Origin: Streptomyces sp. NBC_01255
GTDB taxonomy: Bacteria > Actinomycetota > Actinomycetes > Streptomycetales > Streptomycetaceae
NCBI RefSeq assembly: GCF_036226445.1
Contig: NZ_CP108474.1
Location: forward strand, 1,984,001-2,048,000
Length of the DNA stretch: 64,000 bases
Reading direction: 5' to 3'
Under the pieces are notes generated by a model, which saw nothing but the letters and a program-made list of their open reading frames with translations, made no database searches and was not told where the DNA came from. Positions 55,857 through 64,000 of this stretch are shown piece by piece (position 1 is the stretch's first letter; each line of letters opens with the position of its first letter). The position numbers and the translations under genes are program-made.

Positions 55857-57005
55857 CTACTCGACGATCGCCATCTCGTGCGGGGTGTTGTTGAAGCGGT
55901 GGCCCTCGCCGTCCTCCGTCGCCGTCACGATGTCCTCGATGCGGACGCCGAAGCGGCCCGGGAGGTAGACGCCCGGTTCGATCGAGAAGCACATGCCGGG
56001 GACGATCGGGAGCTCCTCGCCCTCGATCATGTACGGGGGTTCGTGCGTCGTGACGCCGATGCCGTGGCCCGTGCGGTGGATGAAGTACTCGCCGTAGCCG
56101 GCGTCCGTGATGACCTTGCGGGCCGCGCGGTCGACCTCCTGGCAGGCCGCTCCCGGGCGGACCGCCTCGAAGCCGGCCTGCTGGGCCTCGCGGACGAGGT
56201 CGTGGACGCGCTGCTCCTCGTCGGTCGGTTCGCCGACGTGGACGGTGCGGGTGGTGTCGGAGCCGTAGCCGTGCTTGAGGCCGCCGAAGTCGAGGACGAC
56301 CATGTCGCCGCGCTCGATCGTCCGGTCGCCCGCCTCGTGGTGCGGATTGGCGCCGTTGGGGCCGGATCCGACGACGGTGAAGTCGACCTGGGAGTGGCCG
56401 AAACGCATGAGGAGCGCGGCGAGGTCGGCGGCGACATCGGTCTCCTTGCGGCCGGCGAAGCGGACCTTGAGGATCTCGCCGTACGCCTGGTCGGCGGCGG
56501 CTCCCGCTGCCGCGATCCGTGCGAGCTCGTGCGCGTCCTTGACGCCGCGGAGCATGGGCAGGGCCTCGGTGAGGGAGACGTACGACGTGCCGGGCAGGGC
56601 CTGCTGGAGACCGAGCAGGTGCATGGCCCAGGCGTTGTCGCTGACGCCGAACCTCCCTCCGACGTCGAGGAGCGGCGCGGTGACCGCGTACGGGTCCTTG
56701 CCGTCCGTCCAGTCGCGCAGCGTGAGCGCCGCCGCCCCCGTCGCCTTCTCGGCGTCGGGCGCCTCCAGGGTGGGGACGACGAGGACCGGCTCCTGGCCCG
56801 CGGCGAGGACGAGGACGGTGAGCCGTTCGGTGATCGCGGTCGGCTGGTAGCCGGTGAGGTAGACGAGGTCGGGGCCGGGCGCGACGAGTACACCCGCGAG
56901 CCCGGCGTCCGCCGCGGACTCGGCCGCTCGGGTCATCCGGGCCCGGTAGTCGTCCGCGGTGAAGGGCACGACCTCTTCGACGGATGCGGGGGGAGTGCTC
57001 GGCAT
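55857..57005 (-). CDS. M24 family aminopeptidase P-like protein
   Basis: A 382-aa metallopeptidase with a creatinase-like N-terminal domain and the pita-bread catalytic domain. Metal ligands: VVLDFGG (D), GSDTTRT (D), GHGIGV (H), CFSIEPGVY (E) and VRIEDIV (E). It likely cleaves X-Pro dipeptides or short peptides in the cytoplasm. ATG 57005 begins the conserved sequence, although the frame stays open for 400 bp upstream. Confidence 0.92.
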   Translation of the reverse strand: MPSTPPASVEEVVPFTADDYRARMTRAAESAADAGLAGVLVAPGPDLVYLTGYQPTAITERLTVLVLAAGQEPVLVVPTLEAPDAEKATGAAALTLRDWTDGKDPYAVTAPLLDVGGRFGVSDNAWAMHLLGLQQALPGTSYVSLTEALPMLRGVKDAHELARIAAAGAAADQAYGEILKVRFAGRKETDVAADLAALLMRFGHSQVDFTVVGSGPNGANPHHEAGDRTIERGDMVVLDFGGLKHGYGSDTTRTVHVGEPTDEEQRVHDLVREAQQAGFEAVRPGAACQEVDRAARKVITDAGYGEYFIHRTGHGIGVTTHEPPYMIEGEELPIVPGMCFSIEPGVYLPGRFGVRIEDIVTATEDGEGHRFNNTPHEMAIVE

Positions 57006-57129
57006 GGGGTGCTCCTTCTCGGCGACGGTGGCGAGCGCGGCGGTGGCGGGCGCGGCGGGCAGCGGCGGGCGCCCCTCGGCGCCGGCGCCGTACAGCATCC
57101 TGCCCCCGGCCGGGCCCCGACGCGACCGC

Positions 57130-58089
57130 TCAGCGGCGGTCCGGGCCCTGCGCGATGAGCCGCTCAAGGAGTTCCTGGAAGTCGTCGCCGACGACGATCC
57201 GCAGGTCGCCGCGCTCCTCGTCGTGCTCGCTGAGCTGGGTGAGCGTGCCGCCGCGCCACCAGAAGACGTACGGGCTGATGGCGCCCGGCGTGTCCTCGTA
57301 CCCGGAGGCGGCGAAGGAGGCCATCGCGCCGAGCGCCGGGATGATCGAGGTGTCCCGGATGGGATGGAAGGCGAGCTGGTGACGGAAGGGCAGGGCGACG
57401 AGCGCACCGTGCTCGCCGAGCGGCAGGCCGGTGACGCGCTGGGCGACGCCGTCCAGGTCGAGGACGCGGCTCGCGGTGTAGAAGGAGTCGCCGAGGATGA
57501 TCTCGAAGCACATGCCGTCGGCGTCGCGGACGGTCTCGTGCTCCTCCACGGGCAGCCCGCGCAGATTGCGCAGCGCCCGGTCGCGGAGCTGTGCGTGGTC
57601 GCCGAGCCGTTCGAGCGCCTCGTCGGTGAGCATCATGACGCTCTCCGGCAGGTCGAGGGCGAGGACCTCGTAGAGCCCGGGGGCGACGGTCCTCGCGTAG
57701 CCGAAGGCGCCGGCGTCGATGCCGTCGCCGCTGACGACCCGGGGGTAGAGCTGGGCGCGGATCTGCTCCGGCCGGAGGGTCTCCAGGGCGGACGGTCCTT
57801 CCATCGCCCGGACGACCAGCTCGACATGACGGTGGATCAGCTGCGGCCAGACGCGCGCGCCCCGGCGGTCCTGGTGGCAGACGGCGGCGAGGTTGCCGAG
57901 GCCGAACCTGCGCCCCTTGTCGTCGACGACGTGGTCCGCGAAGACCGAGACCTCCAGGCCCAGCTCGGCGAAGGTGGCGCGGACCCGGCCGCGGAAGAGC
58001 GCGGCCTCCCGCTCCGAGAAGTACGCGAACTCGGGATCCCTCGGCTCGTCCTCGCCGTCCCGCTTCGGTCCTCGCCGCAGCCAGCCCAC
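57130..58089 (-). CDS. Conserved protein of unknown function
   Basis: A 319-aa soluble protein starting with GWLRRGPKRDGEDEPRDPEF (GTG 58089, with GGAAGG about ten bases upstream). It has an N-terminal alpha/beta part (FAELGLEVSVFADHVVDDKGRRFGLGNLAAVCHQ), a middle region and a C-terminus with GDDFQELLERLIAQ. It resembles Streptomyces proteins annotated only as hypothetical and has no signal or membrane segment. It lies 124 bp upstream of the peptidase gene on the same strand. Confidence 0.75.
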   Translation of the reverse strand: MGWLRRGPKRDGEDEPRDPEFAYFSEREAALFRGRVRATFAELGLEVSVFADHVVDDKGRRFGLGNLAAVCHQDRRGARVWPQLIHRHVELVVRAMEGPSALETLRPEQIRAQLYPRVVSGDGIDAGAFGYARTVAPGLYEVLALDLPESVMMLTDEALERLGDHAQLRDRALRNLRGLPVEEHETVRDADGMCFEIILGDSFYTASRVLDLDGVAQRVTGLPLGEHGALVALPFRHQLAFHPIRDTSIIPALGAMASFAASGYEDTPGAISPYVFWWRGGTLTQLSEHDEERGDLRIVVGDDFQELLERLIAQGPDRR

Positions 58090-58146
58090 GTCAGCCCGCC
58101 TTCCGTCGCCCCGTCGCCGTTGCGCACAGGGTAGCGAGTGCATGTG

Positions 58147-59037
58147 TCAGCTCTTGAGCCGTCGCGCGAACTCGGCAGCCGGACCGGCGGGTTCACCGGT
58201 TTCGTCCCCGCCGTGGCCCGGGAGGAGGAGTTCGGTGCGGTGGACGAGCCGGGGTGCGACCAGCGGGACGGCGGCGGTGCCCGGGACACCGGCCGCCACG
58301 GGGAGCGGCAGGAGCGCGAGGCCGTGCCCGGCGGCGGCGAGGGCGGCGAGGGTACGGGTGTCGGTGCCCTCGTAGCGCAGGGCCGTACGGAAGCCCCGGC
58401 CGGCGGGTCCGGCGTGGACGGCCCGCAGCTGACCGAGGGGGACGCCGGCGGCGGGCGCGTCGAGCCAGCGGGCGTCCACGAGGTCGTCGAGCCGGAGCCC
58501 GGTGCGCCCGGCGAGGGGATGGCCGGCGGGCAGGACGACGGCGAGCGGCTCCTCGGCGACGCCGGTCGCGGAGAGCGGGGCGACGTCGGGCAGCCGCAGC
58601 GGGTCGCTGGGTGCGGCGATCCCGTCGACGAGTCCCGCGTCGGCCTCGCCGGTGGCGACGGCCTCGGGCACCCGCTCGCGGGGCAGGCCGTGCAGGGTGA
58701 CCCCGGTGGCAGGAAGGGCGGCGAGGGTACGGGGGTGCAGGGCGAGCGGGGAGGCGGCGACGCTCAGGGTCGTACGGGGCGCGGCGGCGAACCGGCCGAG
58801 GTCGGCGCGGGCGGCGTCGAGGCGGAGGAGGAGCGCCCCGGCGTGTTCGAGGAGCCGTTGCCCGGCGGGGGTGGGTGCGACGGGCCGCCGGGTGAGGAGG
58901 GGCAGCCCGAGGTCGGTCTCCAGGGCGGCGATGTGCTGGGAGACGGCGGACTGGGTGTAGCCCAGCTCGCACGCGGCCTCCGAGAAGGAGGCGAGGCGGG
59001 CGACGGTGACGTACGTACGAAGCAGGTGCGGGTCCAC
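58147..59037 (-). CDS. LysR family transcriptional regulator
   Basis: A 296-aa regulator. N-terminal winged HTH: LLRTYVTVARLASFSEAACELGYTQSAVSQHIAALETDL in two parts, followed by the linker helix and a substrate-binding effector domain (ADAGLVDGIAAP, LDDLVDARWLDAPAAG). The target is not evident; the TPR gene lies 9 bp upstream on the same strand and may be cotranscribed. Confidence 0.92.
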   Translation of the reverse strand: MDPHLLRTYVTVARLASFSEAACELGYTQSAVSQHIAALETDLGLPLLTRRPVAPTPAGQRLLEHAGALLLRLDAARADLGRFAAAPRTTLSVAASPLALHPRTLAALPATGVTLHGLPRERVPEAVATGEADAGLVDGIAAPSDPLRLPDVAPLSATGVAEEPLAVVLPAGHPLAGRTGLRLDDLVDARWLDAPAAGVPLGQLRAVHAGPAGRGFRTALRYEGTDTRTLAALAAAGHGLALLPLPVAAGVPGTAAVPLVAPRLVHRTELLLPGHGGDETGEPAGPAAEFARRLKS

Positions 59038-59046
59038 GCAGGCCGC

Positions 59047-59574
59047 TCAGGAACCGTCGCGCGCGGTGAGCAGAGCACGGGCGTAGTGGGCGAGCGAGCG
59101 GTTGTAGCGGGGCAGCAGCGGCGCGAGGGCGCCGAGGGCGAGGGAGGCGGCCTCGCGGTCGCGGCCGGTGTCGGCGAGGGCGAGGGCGAGGAAGGCGTCG
59201 ACGGCGCCGGAGAGCGCGAGCTCGTCGGCGTCGAGCCGGTCGGCGGGGATGTCGCGCTCGGCGGTGAGGAGTTCGACGCTGCGGTCGGGCCGGCCGAGGT
59301 TGCGGAGGCTGCTGGCGAGCTGGACGACGGCCCGGCGGCGGCGCAGCCCGGTGAGGCCGTGGTCGAGGGCGCGCTCGTAGAGGCGGACGGCCTCCACGGG
59401 CAGGCCGGTGGAGTCGTGGGCGGCGCCCAGCTCGAACAGGGCCGCGGCGTCGTCGGCGGGCCGCTCGGCGGCGAGTCCGGCGACGAGGGCGCGGAACGCG
59501 GCGGGCTCGTGGTCGTCGAGGTGCGTCCAGAGCGCGGCGACGCGGCGGTCCCAGTCCTGATCGGTGGAGGTCAT
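59047..59574 (-). CDS. Tetratricopeptide repeat protein
   Basis: A 175-aa all-helical protein with about three TPR-like units (AALFELGAAHDSTGLPVEAV, AVVQLASSLRNLGRPDRSVE, AFLALALADTGRDREAASLA). The sequence matches small cytoplasmic TPR proteins of actinomycetes, presumably a protein-interaction scaffold. It is the first gene of a likely pair with the LysR regulator. Confidence 0.85.
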   Translation of the reverse strand: MTSTDQDWDRRVAALWTHLDDHEPAAFRALVAGLAAERPADDAAALFELGAAHDSTGLPVEAVRLYERALDHGLTGLRRRRAVVQLASSLRNLGRPDRSVELLTAERDIPADRLDADELALSGAVDAFLALALADTGRDREAASLALGALAPLLPRYNRSLAHYARALLTARDGS

Positions 59575-59661
59575 GCGGCCACCCTATCCACGGCCGCATA
59601 AGCAAATGTGATGGAGAGTGCAGGAATCATCGTTGGACGTGAAGAGAGGCAGCCGACGAGC

Positions 59662-60429
59662 ATGGCCGCCATGAACACGAACACCTCGCACCGCCCCACT
59701 CCCCGCATCGCCCTGGTCGGCGACCGTTCCCCGCACGTCAGGTCCCATGTCCGCGTCCCCGTCCTCCTCGACGCGCTCGCCGAGCGGGACGGGCTCGTGC
59801 TCGACGCGTACTGGATCCCGACGGGCGACGCGGAGGCGCCGGGCGCGGTGCAGGGCTTCGACGCGGTGTGGGTGCTGCCGGGCAGCCCGTACGCGAGCGA
59901 GGCGGGGGCGCTGGCCGCGATCCGTACGGCCCGCGAGGACGGCATCCCCTTCCTCGGCACCTGCGGCGGCTTCCAGCACGCCCTCCTTGAGTACGCGCGG
60001 AACGTCTGCGGCCTGTCCCGCGCCGCGCACGCCGAGAACGACCCGGCGGCGGACTCCGGCGACCTGCTGATCGCGCCGCTCGCCTGCTCGCTCGTCGGCC
60101 ACGAGGGCGTCGTCCGGGTCACCCCCGGCTCGCTCGCCGAGCGCGCCCTCGGCGCGGAGCGGACCACCGAGCGCTACCACTGCGAGTACGGCCCGGACAG
60201 CCGTCACCTCGACACCCTGCGGGCCCACGGGCTGCGTTTCACGGGCGCGGACGAGGAGGGCGGGATCCGCGTCGCGGAACTCCCCGCGCACCCCTTCTTC
60301 CTGGCGACCCTGTTCCAGCCGGAACTCGCGGGCGACGGCACCCGCCCGCACCCCCTGATCCGCGCCCTGGCGACGGCGGCGGCAGGGCACGCGGGGAAGC
60401 GGGCCGTTTCGGCAGGGGCGGGGTCCTAG
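59662..60429 (+). CDS. CTP synthase-like glutamine amidotransferase domain protein
   Basis: A 255-aa stand-alone class I amidotransferase-like protein. The nucleophile elbow GTCGGFQHALLEYARNV carries Cys near 105, and the late HPFFLATLFQPEL provides the expected Glu region, but the usual His-x-Glu spacing is replaced by FQPE. It resembles the GATase half of CTP synthase without the synthase half. ATG 59662; ATG 59671 is also possible. Confidence 0.8.
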   Translation: MAAMNTNTSHRPTPRIALVGDRSPHVRSHVRVPVLLDALAERDGLVLDAYWIPTGDAEAPGAVQGFDAVWVLPGSPYASEAGALAAIRTAREDGIPFLGTCGGFQHALLEYARNVCGLSRAAHAENDPAADSGDLLIAPLACSLVGHEGVVRVTPGSLAERALGAERTTERYHCEYGPDSRHLDTLRAHGLRFTGADEEGGIRVAELPAHPFFLATLFQPELAGDGTRPHPLIRALATAAAGHAGKRAVSAGAGS

Positions 60430-60433
60430 GGGT

Positions 60434-60955
60434 TCAGACGCGCGGCAGGTGGTTGCTCACCACGTCGAGCAGCTGCTCCGCTTCTTCCGGGGAGCTGAGC
60501 CCGCGCTTGGGCAGGACCTCCGCGAGCAGGATGTTCGGGTCGCGGCTGAGGAGCACCACGTGGTCACGGGTCTCGCGGTAGCCGCGGAAGACCGACCAGC
60601 GCTGGAGGAGCGTCACGTGCTCGGTTTCGGTCGTGATCCCCGTCCCGCTCACGGAGGCCCGGTACTCGCCCTGCCATTCGACCGTGCGCAGCGCGTGGTT
60701 CGCCTGGATGTGGGGTGTCGCCCAGATCAGGACGGCGCAGAAGGCGGCGAGCGCGATCGGCACGGTGAAGCTCCGCTGCGCGACCACGAGCAGCAGGGCG
60801 CTGCCGCCGAACAACAGCGTGAAACCCCATCGGACGAGGTGGAGGCGCCGCAGCCGCTCGCGCACGAGAACGGCCGTGAGGATGTCGGCGCGCGTCGGCC
60901 GGTAGACCAGCTCGACCGCGTCCTGGACGCTGCTCTGCCCTGATTCCGTGACCAT
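60434..60955 (-). CDS. YcxB family membrane protein
   Basis: A 173-aa protein with two membrane helices (about 42-62 and 66-84) and a C-terminal YcxB-like domain (YRASVSGTGITTETEHVTLLQ, RWSVFRGYRETRDHVVLLS). The function is unknown. It is convergent with the amidotransferase gene and separated from it by four bases. Confidence 0.82.
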   Translation of the reverse strand: MVTESGQSSVQDAVELVYRPTRADILTAVLVRERLRRLHLVRWGFTLLFGGSALLLVVAQRSFTVPIALAAFCAVLIWATPHIQANHALRTVEWQGEYRASVSGTGITTETEHVTLLQRWSVFRGYRETRDHVVLLSRDPNILLAEVLPKRGLSSPEEAEQLLDVVSNHLPRV

Positions 60956-60977
60956 GACACGCGATCGTACTGTCCCG

Positions 60978-61664
60978 CTAACTCATCCTCACGATCAGGT
61001 GCGCGCGGTCCCGACTCCGGGCCACCACACGGGCGTTGACCTCGTCCGAGTCGTGGACCCAGCGCTCGGCCCGGGCCCGGTCCTTGCCGAAGCGGACGTG
61101 TCGCTCGACGAGTCGGGGGACGCGGCGGCGGTCGTCCAGGTCCAGGTACCAGACCTCGTCGAGGAGGGGCAGGGCCGCGGCCCAGGGGCCCTCGTCGTGG
61201 AGGAGGTAGTTGCCCTCGGTGACGACGAGCGGGACGTCGGGCGGTACGGGTACCGCCCCGGCGATCGACTCCTCGAGCGAGCGGTCGAAGGCCGGGGCGT
61301 AGACGGTGGTGCCGGGCGCGGGGGCGCGGAGCCGGGCGAGGAGAGCCGTGTACCCGGCGGCGTCGAAGGTGTCGGGAGCGCCCTTCCGGCCGGCCCGGCC
61401 GAGGCGCTCCAGTTCGGCCTGCGCGAGATGGAAGCCGTCCATCGGGACGAGGACGGCGAGCCCGTCGAGGCGCGCGACGAGCCGGGCGGCCAGCGTGGAC
61501 TTCCCCGCCCCGGGCGCGCCCGCGATGCCGAGTATCGGCCGGTGGCGCGCGCCGGGCCCCGGCGTCTCCCCTTGCCCCTGCCCCTGCCTCTGCCCCTGCT
61601 CCTGCTCCTGCTCCGCGAGGGCGCGCGCCCGGGCGGCGAGCCGGTCGAACTGCTGCGCGTCCAT
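60978..61664 (-). CDS. Nucleoside/uridine kinase-like P-loop protein
   Basis: A 228-aa P-loop kinase of the uridine kinase/pantothenate kinase/FrcK-like group. Walker A is GIAGAPGAGKSTLAARL, followed by VLVPMDGFHLAQAEL, YAPAFDRSLEE and VVTEGNYLLHDEG. An N-terminal linker holds a run of Gln-Glu and Gln-Gly dipeptides (about 18-33). ATG 61664 is chosen; ATG 61673 is in frame. The substrate is likely a sugar, nucleoside or vitamin, not decidable here. Confidence 0.85.
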   Translation of the reverse strand: MDAQQFDRLAARARALAEQEQEQGQRQGQGQGETPGPGARHRPILGIAGAPGAGKSTLAARLVARLDGLAVLVPMDGFHLAQAELERLGRAGRKGAPDTFDAAGYTALLARLRAPAPGTTVYAPAFDRSLEESIAGAVPVPPDVPLVVTEGNYLLHDEGPWAAALPLLDEVWYLDLDDRRRVPRLVERHVRFGKDRARAERWVHDSDEVNARVVARSRDRAHLIVRMS

Positions 61665-61731
61665 GCGCGGCATTCTCGCACCGGGCGAGCCGGTTGACGC
61701 GGGTAGATTCCTCCGTATTACTTTTGACCCC

Positions 61732-62154
61732 ATGCCGTCCATCGCACTCGTCACCCTCGTCGTCCGTGACTACGACGAGGCCATCGCCTTCTACACCGAC
61801 GCCCTGGGCTTCGACCTCGTCGAGGACACCGACCGGGGCGACGGCAGTCGCTGGGTCGTCGTCCGCCCGCGCGGCGCGGCCGGGGTCGGCGGCCTCGGCA
61901 ACGCGGGCCTGCTCCTGGCCCGCGCGAAGAACGAGGCCGAGGCGGCCTCGGTCGGCAACCAGACGGGCGGCCGGGTCGGCTTCTTCCTCCACACCGAGGA
62001 CTTCGCCCGCGACCACGCCCGGATGACGGCGGCGGGGGTCGTGTTCAAGGAGGAGCCGCGCCACGAGCCGTACGGCTCGGTCGCCGTCTTCGAGGACCTC
62101 TACGGCAACCGATGGGACCTCCTCCAGCCGGCGGACGACGCCCCCTCCTCGTAG
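61732..62154 (+). CDS. VOC/glyoxalase-fold protein
   Basis: A 140-aa protein with paired beta-alpha-beta units: ALVTLVVRDYDEAIAFYTDALGF and VVFKEEPRHEPYGSVAVFEDLYGNRWDLLQ. The last strand carries the usual DLYGNRWDL ending of lactoylglutathione-lyase-like proteins. Substrate unknown. Convergent with the aldo/keto reductase gene by 6 bp. Confidence 0.88.
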   Translation: MPSIALVTLVVRDYDEAIAFYTDALGFDLVEDTDRGDGSRWVVVRPRGAAGVGGLGNAGLLLARAKNEAEAASVGNQTGGRVGFFLHTEDFARDHARMTAAGVVFKEEPRHEPYGSVAVFEDLYGNRWDLLQPADDAPSS

Positions 62155-62160
62155 CGACGC

Positions 62161-63003
62161 CTACGCCTGCCCGGACAGCCGGTCGAGCCGGTCGCGCTGG
62201 GCCGGTGTCAGACGGAGGTCTGCCGCCGCGACGTTCTCCTCCAGGTGTGCCACGCGCCCGGTGCCCGGGATCGGGAGGATCACCGGCGAGCGGTCGAGCA
62301 GCCACGCGAGGGAGACCTGCGCGGGAGTGGCGTCGAGTTCGGAGGCGACGGCGGCGATCTCGGCCGCCGCGCCGCCCGGCGCCTCTCCGGCGACGGGCCG
62401 CCACGGCAGGAACGCGATGCCCGCCGCCTCGCAGGCCGCGAGCACGGGCTCGTGTTCGCGGTCGACCAGGCTGTAGCGGTTCTGCACGCTCGCGATGTCG
62501 ACGATCTCCCGCGCCCTGTCGAGTTCGGTGACGGTGACCTCGGACAGGCCGATCCGTCCGACCTTGCCCTCCGCCTGGAGCTCCCGCAGGGCCCCGAGCT
62601 GGTCGGCGAGGGGCGTTCCCGGGTCGATGCGGTGCAGCTGGAGCAGCTCGATCCGCTCGACGCGCAGCCGCCGGAGAGCCTGCTCGACCTGGTCGCGCAG
62701 GGCGTCCGGCCGTGCGTCGTGCTTCCACCCCTCCGCCGAGTCCGTACGCACGATGCCGACCTTGGTGGCGATGAGCAGCCCGTCGGCGTACGGGTGCAGG
62801 GCTTCGGCGAGGAGCTCTTCGTTGGCGCCCCAGCCGTACATGTGAGCGGTGTCGATCAGCGTGACGCCGAGCTCGACGGCCCGGCGGGCCACCTGGAGGG
62901 AGGCCTCGCGGGCCTCACCCGGCCCGGCCGGCAGGCGCATGGCTCCGAATCCGAGCCTCCGCACGCTCAGGTCCCCGCCGATACGAAACGTGGTCGCTGT
63001 CAT
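62161..63003 (-). CDS. Aldo/keto reductase
   Basis: A 280-aa NADPH-dependent TIM-barrel reductase. The catalytic tetrad is visible: Asp and Tyr in DTAHMYGWGANEELL, Lys in ATKVGI and His in LQLHRID. The C-terminal cofactor segment is VILPIPGTGRVAHLEEN. ATG 63003. A general detoxifying reductase is likely. Confidence 0.92.
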   Translation of the reverse strand: MTATTFRIGGDLSVRRLGFGAMRLPAGPGEAREASLQVARRAVELGVTLIDTAHMYGWGANEELLAEALHPYADGLLIATKVGIVRTDSAEGWKHDARPDALRDQVEQALRRLRVERIELLQLHRIDPGTPLADQLGALRELQAEGKVGRIGLSEVTVTELDRAREIVDIASVQNRYSLVDREHEPVLAACEAAGIAFLPWRPVAGEAPGGAAAEIAAVASELDATPAQVSLAWLLDRSPVILPIPGTGRVAHLEENVAAADLRLTPAQRDRLDRLSGQA

Positions 63004-63161
63004 CTCTCGTCTCCACCCCTGGTCAAAGGGCAAGGCTAACAACGCGGTTGATCCGGACGGCGGGCGAAAACCGCTGTCGCTCGGCCCGCCGCTCTCCCTA
63101 CACTCACGTCTCGGCGCACCGATCGGTGCGTCGGGAGCCGTCCGACCGAGGGGAGAAGACC

Positions 63162-63272
63162 GTGCGCAGCCACCGTGCCGTCGCCGTGTCCTCCTCCCGT
63201 GCCCGGTACGACGTGATCCTCGCCTCCTCCGCCGAGCGGTGGCGGCTGCGCGCCCGCCATCGCCGCCCGTGA
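63162..63272 (+). CDS. Short ORF before the EF-G-family gene
   Basis: A 36-codon frame from GTG 63162, preceded by AGGGGAGAAG at near-ideal distance. It reads VRSHRAVAVSSSRARYDVIL and onward, rich in Arg and Ser, and ends 75 bp before the translation GTPase gene. It could be a small basic protein or a leader peptide; no family is recognised. Confidence 0.4.
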   Translation: MRSHRAVAVSSSRARYDVILASSAERWRLRARHRRP

Positions 63273-63347
63273 CGACGTCACACACCTGACCTTCGTCCGG
63301 GAATCGCGCTGCCCTGTTCTCCACGCAGCAGCGAAAGGCACGACACC

Positions 63348-64000
63348 GTGCGTACGAACCTCACGCCCGTCATCCGCAACCTCGGCATCCTCGCCCACGT
63401 CGACGCGGGCAAGACCACCGTCACCGAGCGGATCCTCTTCCTCACCGGTGCCATCCACAAGCGCGGCGAGGTCCACGACGGCACGACCGTCACCGACTTC
63501 GACCCGCAGGAGCGGGACCGGGGCATCACGATCTTCGCCGCGGCCGTCAGCTGCGACTGGGCCGGCCACCGGATCAACCTGATCGACACACCGGGTCACG
63601 TCGACTTCTCCGACGAGGTCGAGCGCTCGCTGCGCGTCCTCGACGGCGCCGTCGCCGTCTTCGACGCCGTCGCGGGCGTCGAGCCGCAGAGCGAGACGGT
63701 GTGGCGGCAGGCGGACCGGCACGGCGTCCCGCGCATCGCGTTCGTCAACAAGCTCGACCGCGCGGGCGCGGACCTCGACGGCGCCGTGGAGTCGATCCGT
63801 ACGCGGCTCGGCACCGTCCCGCTCCCCGTGCAGCTGCCGATCGGGCGCGAGGACGGCTTCACCGGCGTCGTGGACCTGGTCCGGATGCGGGCGTACGTGT
63901 GGGCCGACGGCGCCGACACGTACACCGTCCTGCCGGTCCCCGACGGGCTCCGGGACGAGGCCCGGCACCGCAGGCGACGCCTGGAGGAGACGGTGGCGGA
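63348..64000 (+). CDS. Elongation factor G-family GTPase (5' part, runs off the right edge)
   Basis: From GTG 63348 the frame runs to the window end (217 full codons). It encodes the G domain of a translational GTPase: [16 protein letters not shown] (G1), [14 protein letters not shown] (G2), [21 protein letters not shown] (G3) and NKLDRAG (G4). The [20 protein letters not shown] stretch is EF-G-like rather than EF-Tu-like. It is probably a second, divergent EF-G (fusA paralogue) since no str-operon genes (rpsL, rpsG) precede it; a ribosomal protection protein is less likely but the C-terminus is not visible. Confidence 0.85.
   Translation, partial: MRTNLTPVIRNLGILAHVDAGKTTVTERILFLTGAIHKRGEVHDGTTVTDFDPQERDRGITIFAAAVSCDWAGHRINLIDTPGHVDFSDEVERSLRVLDGAVAVFDAVAGVEPQSETVWRQADRHGVPRIAFVNKLDRAGADLDGAVESIRTRLGTVPLPVQLPIGREDGFTGVVDLVRMRAYVWADGADTYTVLPVPDGLRDEARHRRRRLEETVA

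Overview
The window is chromosomal DNA of a high-GC actinomycete, almost certainly Streptomyces. Third codon positions are strongly GC-biased, GTG and TTG starts are frequent, and the gene families are typical: a HEPN protein of the SAV2148 type, MsiK-style sugar ABC operons without an ATPase, mycothiol-linked oxidoreductases, Ser/Thr kinases with beta-propellers, and an actinobacterial cysteine leader peptide.

Layout. 1-5.7 kb: a secreted subtilisin-like protease, a divergent LuxR-type regulator and a DUF456 membrane protein. 5.7-8.5 kb: an Ada/AlkA-type repair protein and the ribosome-assembly GTPase gene rsgA, which is preceded by a 23-residue leader ORF and a palindrome that covers its ribosome binding site. 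8.7-12 kb: an accessory insert with a WXG100/ESX-like three-gene operon (small helical protein, WXG protein, lipoprotein). A direct repeat of the rsgA leader (184 bp, 5 mismatches) and a decayed fragment of an rsgA start flank it. The first gene of the operon carries a 20-bp tandem duplication that shifts its original reading frame. 12-17.5 kb: a membrane-anchored protein and two consecutive Ser/Thr kinases whose C-terminal beta-propellers follow Tat-like motifs. 17.5-23.8 kb: VOC and AraC proteins, a BrkB-family membrane protein, an AidB-like flavoprotein, a GAF-domain regulator and a GNAT acetyltransferase.

23.9-33.4 kb is a sulfur-assimilation operon: cysteine leader peptide, sulfite reductase, a small zinc-ribbon protein, CysH, CysC, CysD, CysN, a sulfonate-type ABC transporter and a sirohydrochlorin chelatase. 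It couples import and activation of sulfur sources to sulfite reduction and to siroheme supply for the reductase. 33.4-44.4 kb: a DsbA-fold oxidoreductase, DUF1697, a sugar ABC importer lacking its ATPase, a phosphotransferase, an alpha/beta hydrolase, a DEDDh exonuclease, the HEPN protein and a copper amine oxidase split over two secreted proteins. 44.5-55.8 kb: three GH13 enzymes of alpha-glucan/trehalose metabolism (GlgX, TreY, TreZ), interleaved with an MFS transporter, a small secreted protein, a P450 with degenerate motifs, an FHA protein and a GNAT protein. 55.8-64 kb: an aminopeptidase P-type enzyme, a LysR regulator, a TPR protein, a glutamine-amidotransferase-like protein, a nucleoside-kinase-like P-loop protein, a VOC protein, an aldo/keto reductase and the 5' part of an EF-G-family GTPase gene.

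The least ordinary part is 8.3-12.0 kb: a leader-regulated rsgA whose control region was copied together with an ESX-like cassette and is far better conserved between the copies than the adjacent coding sequence.
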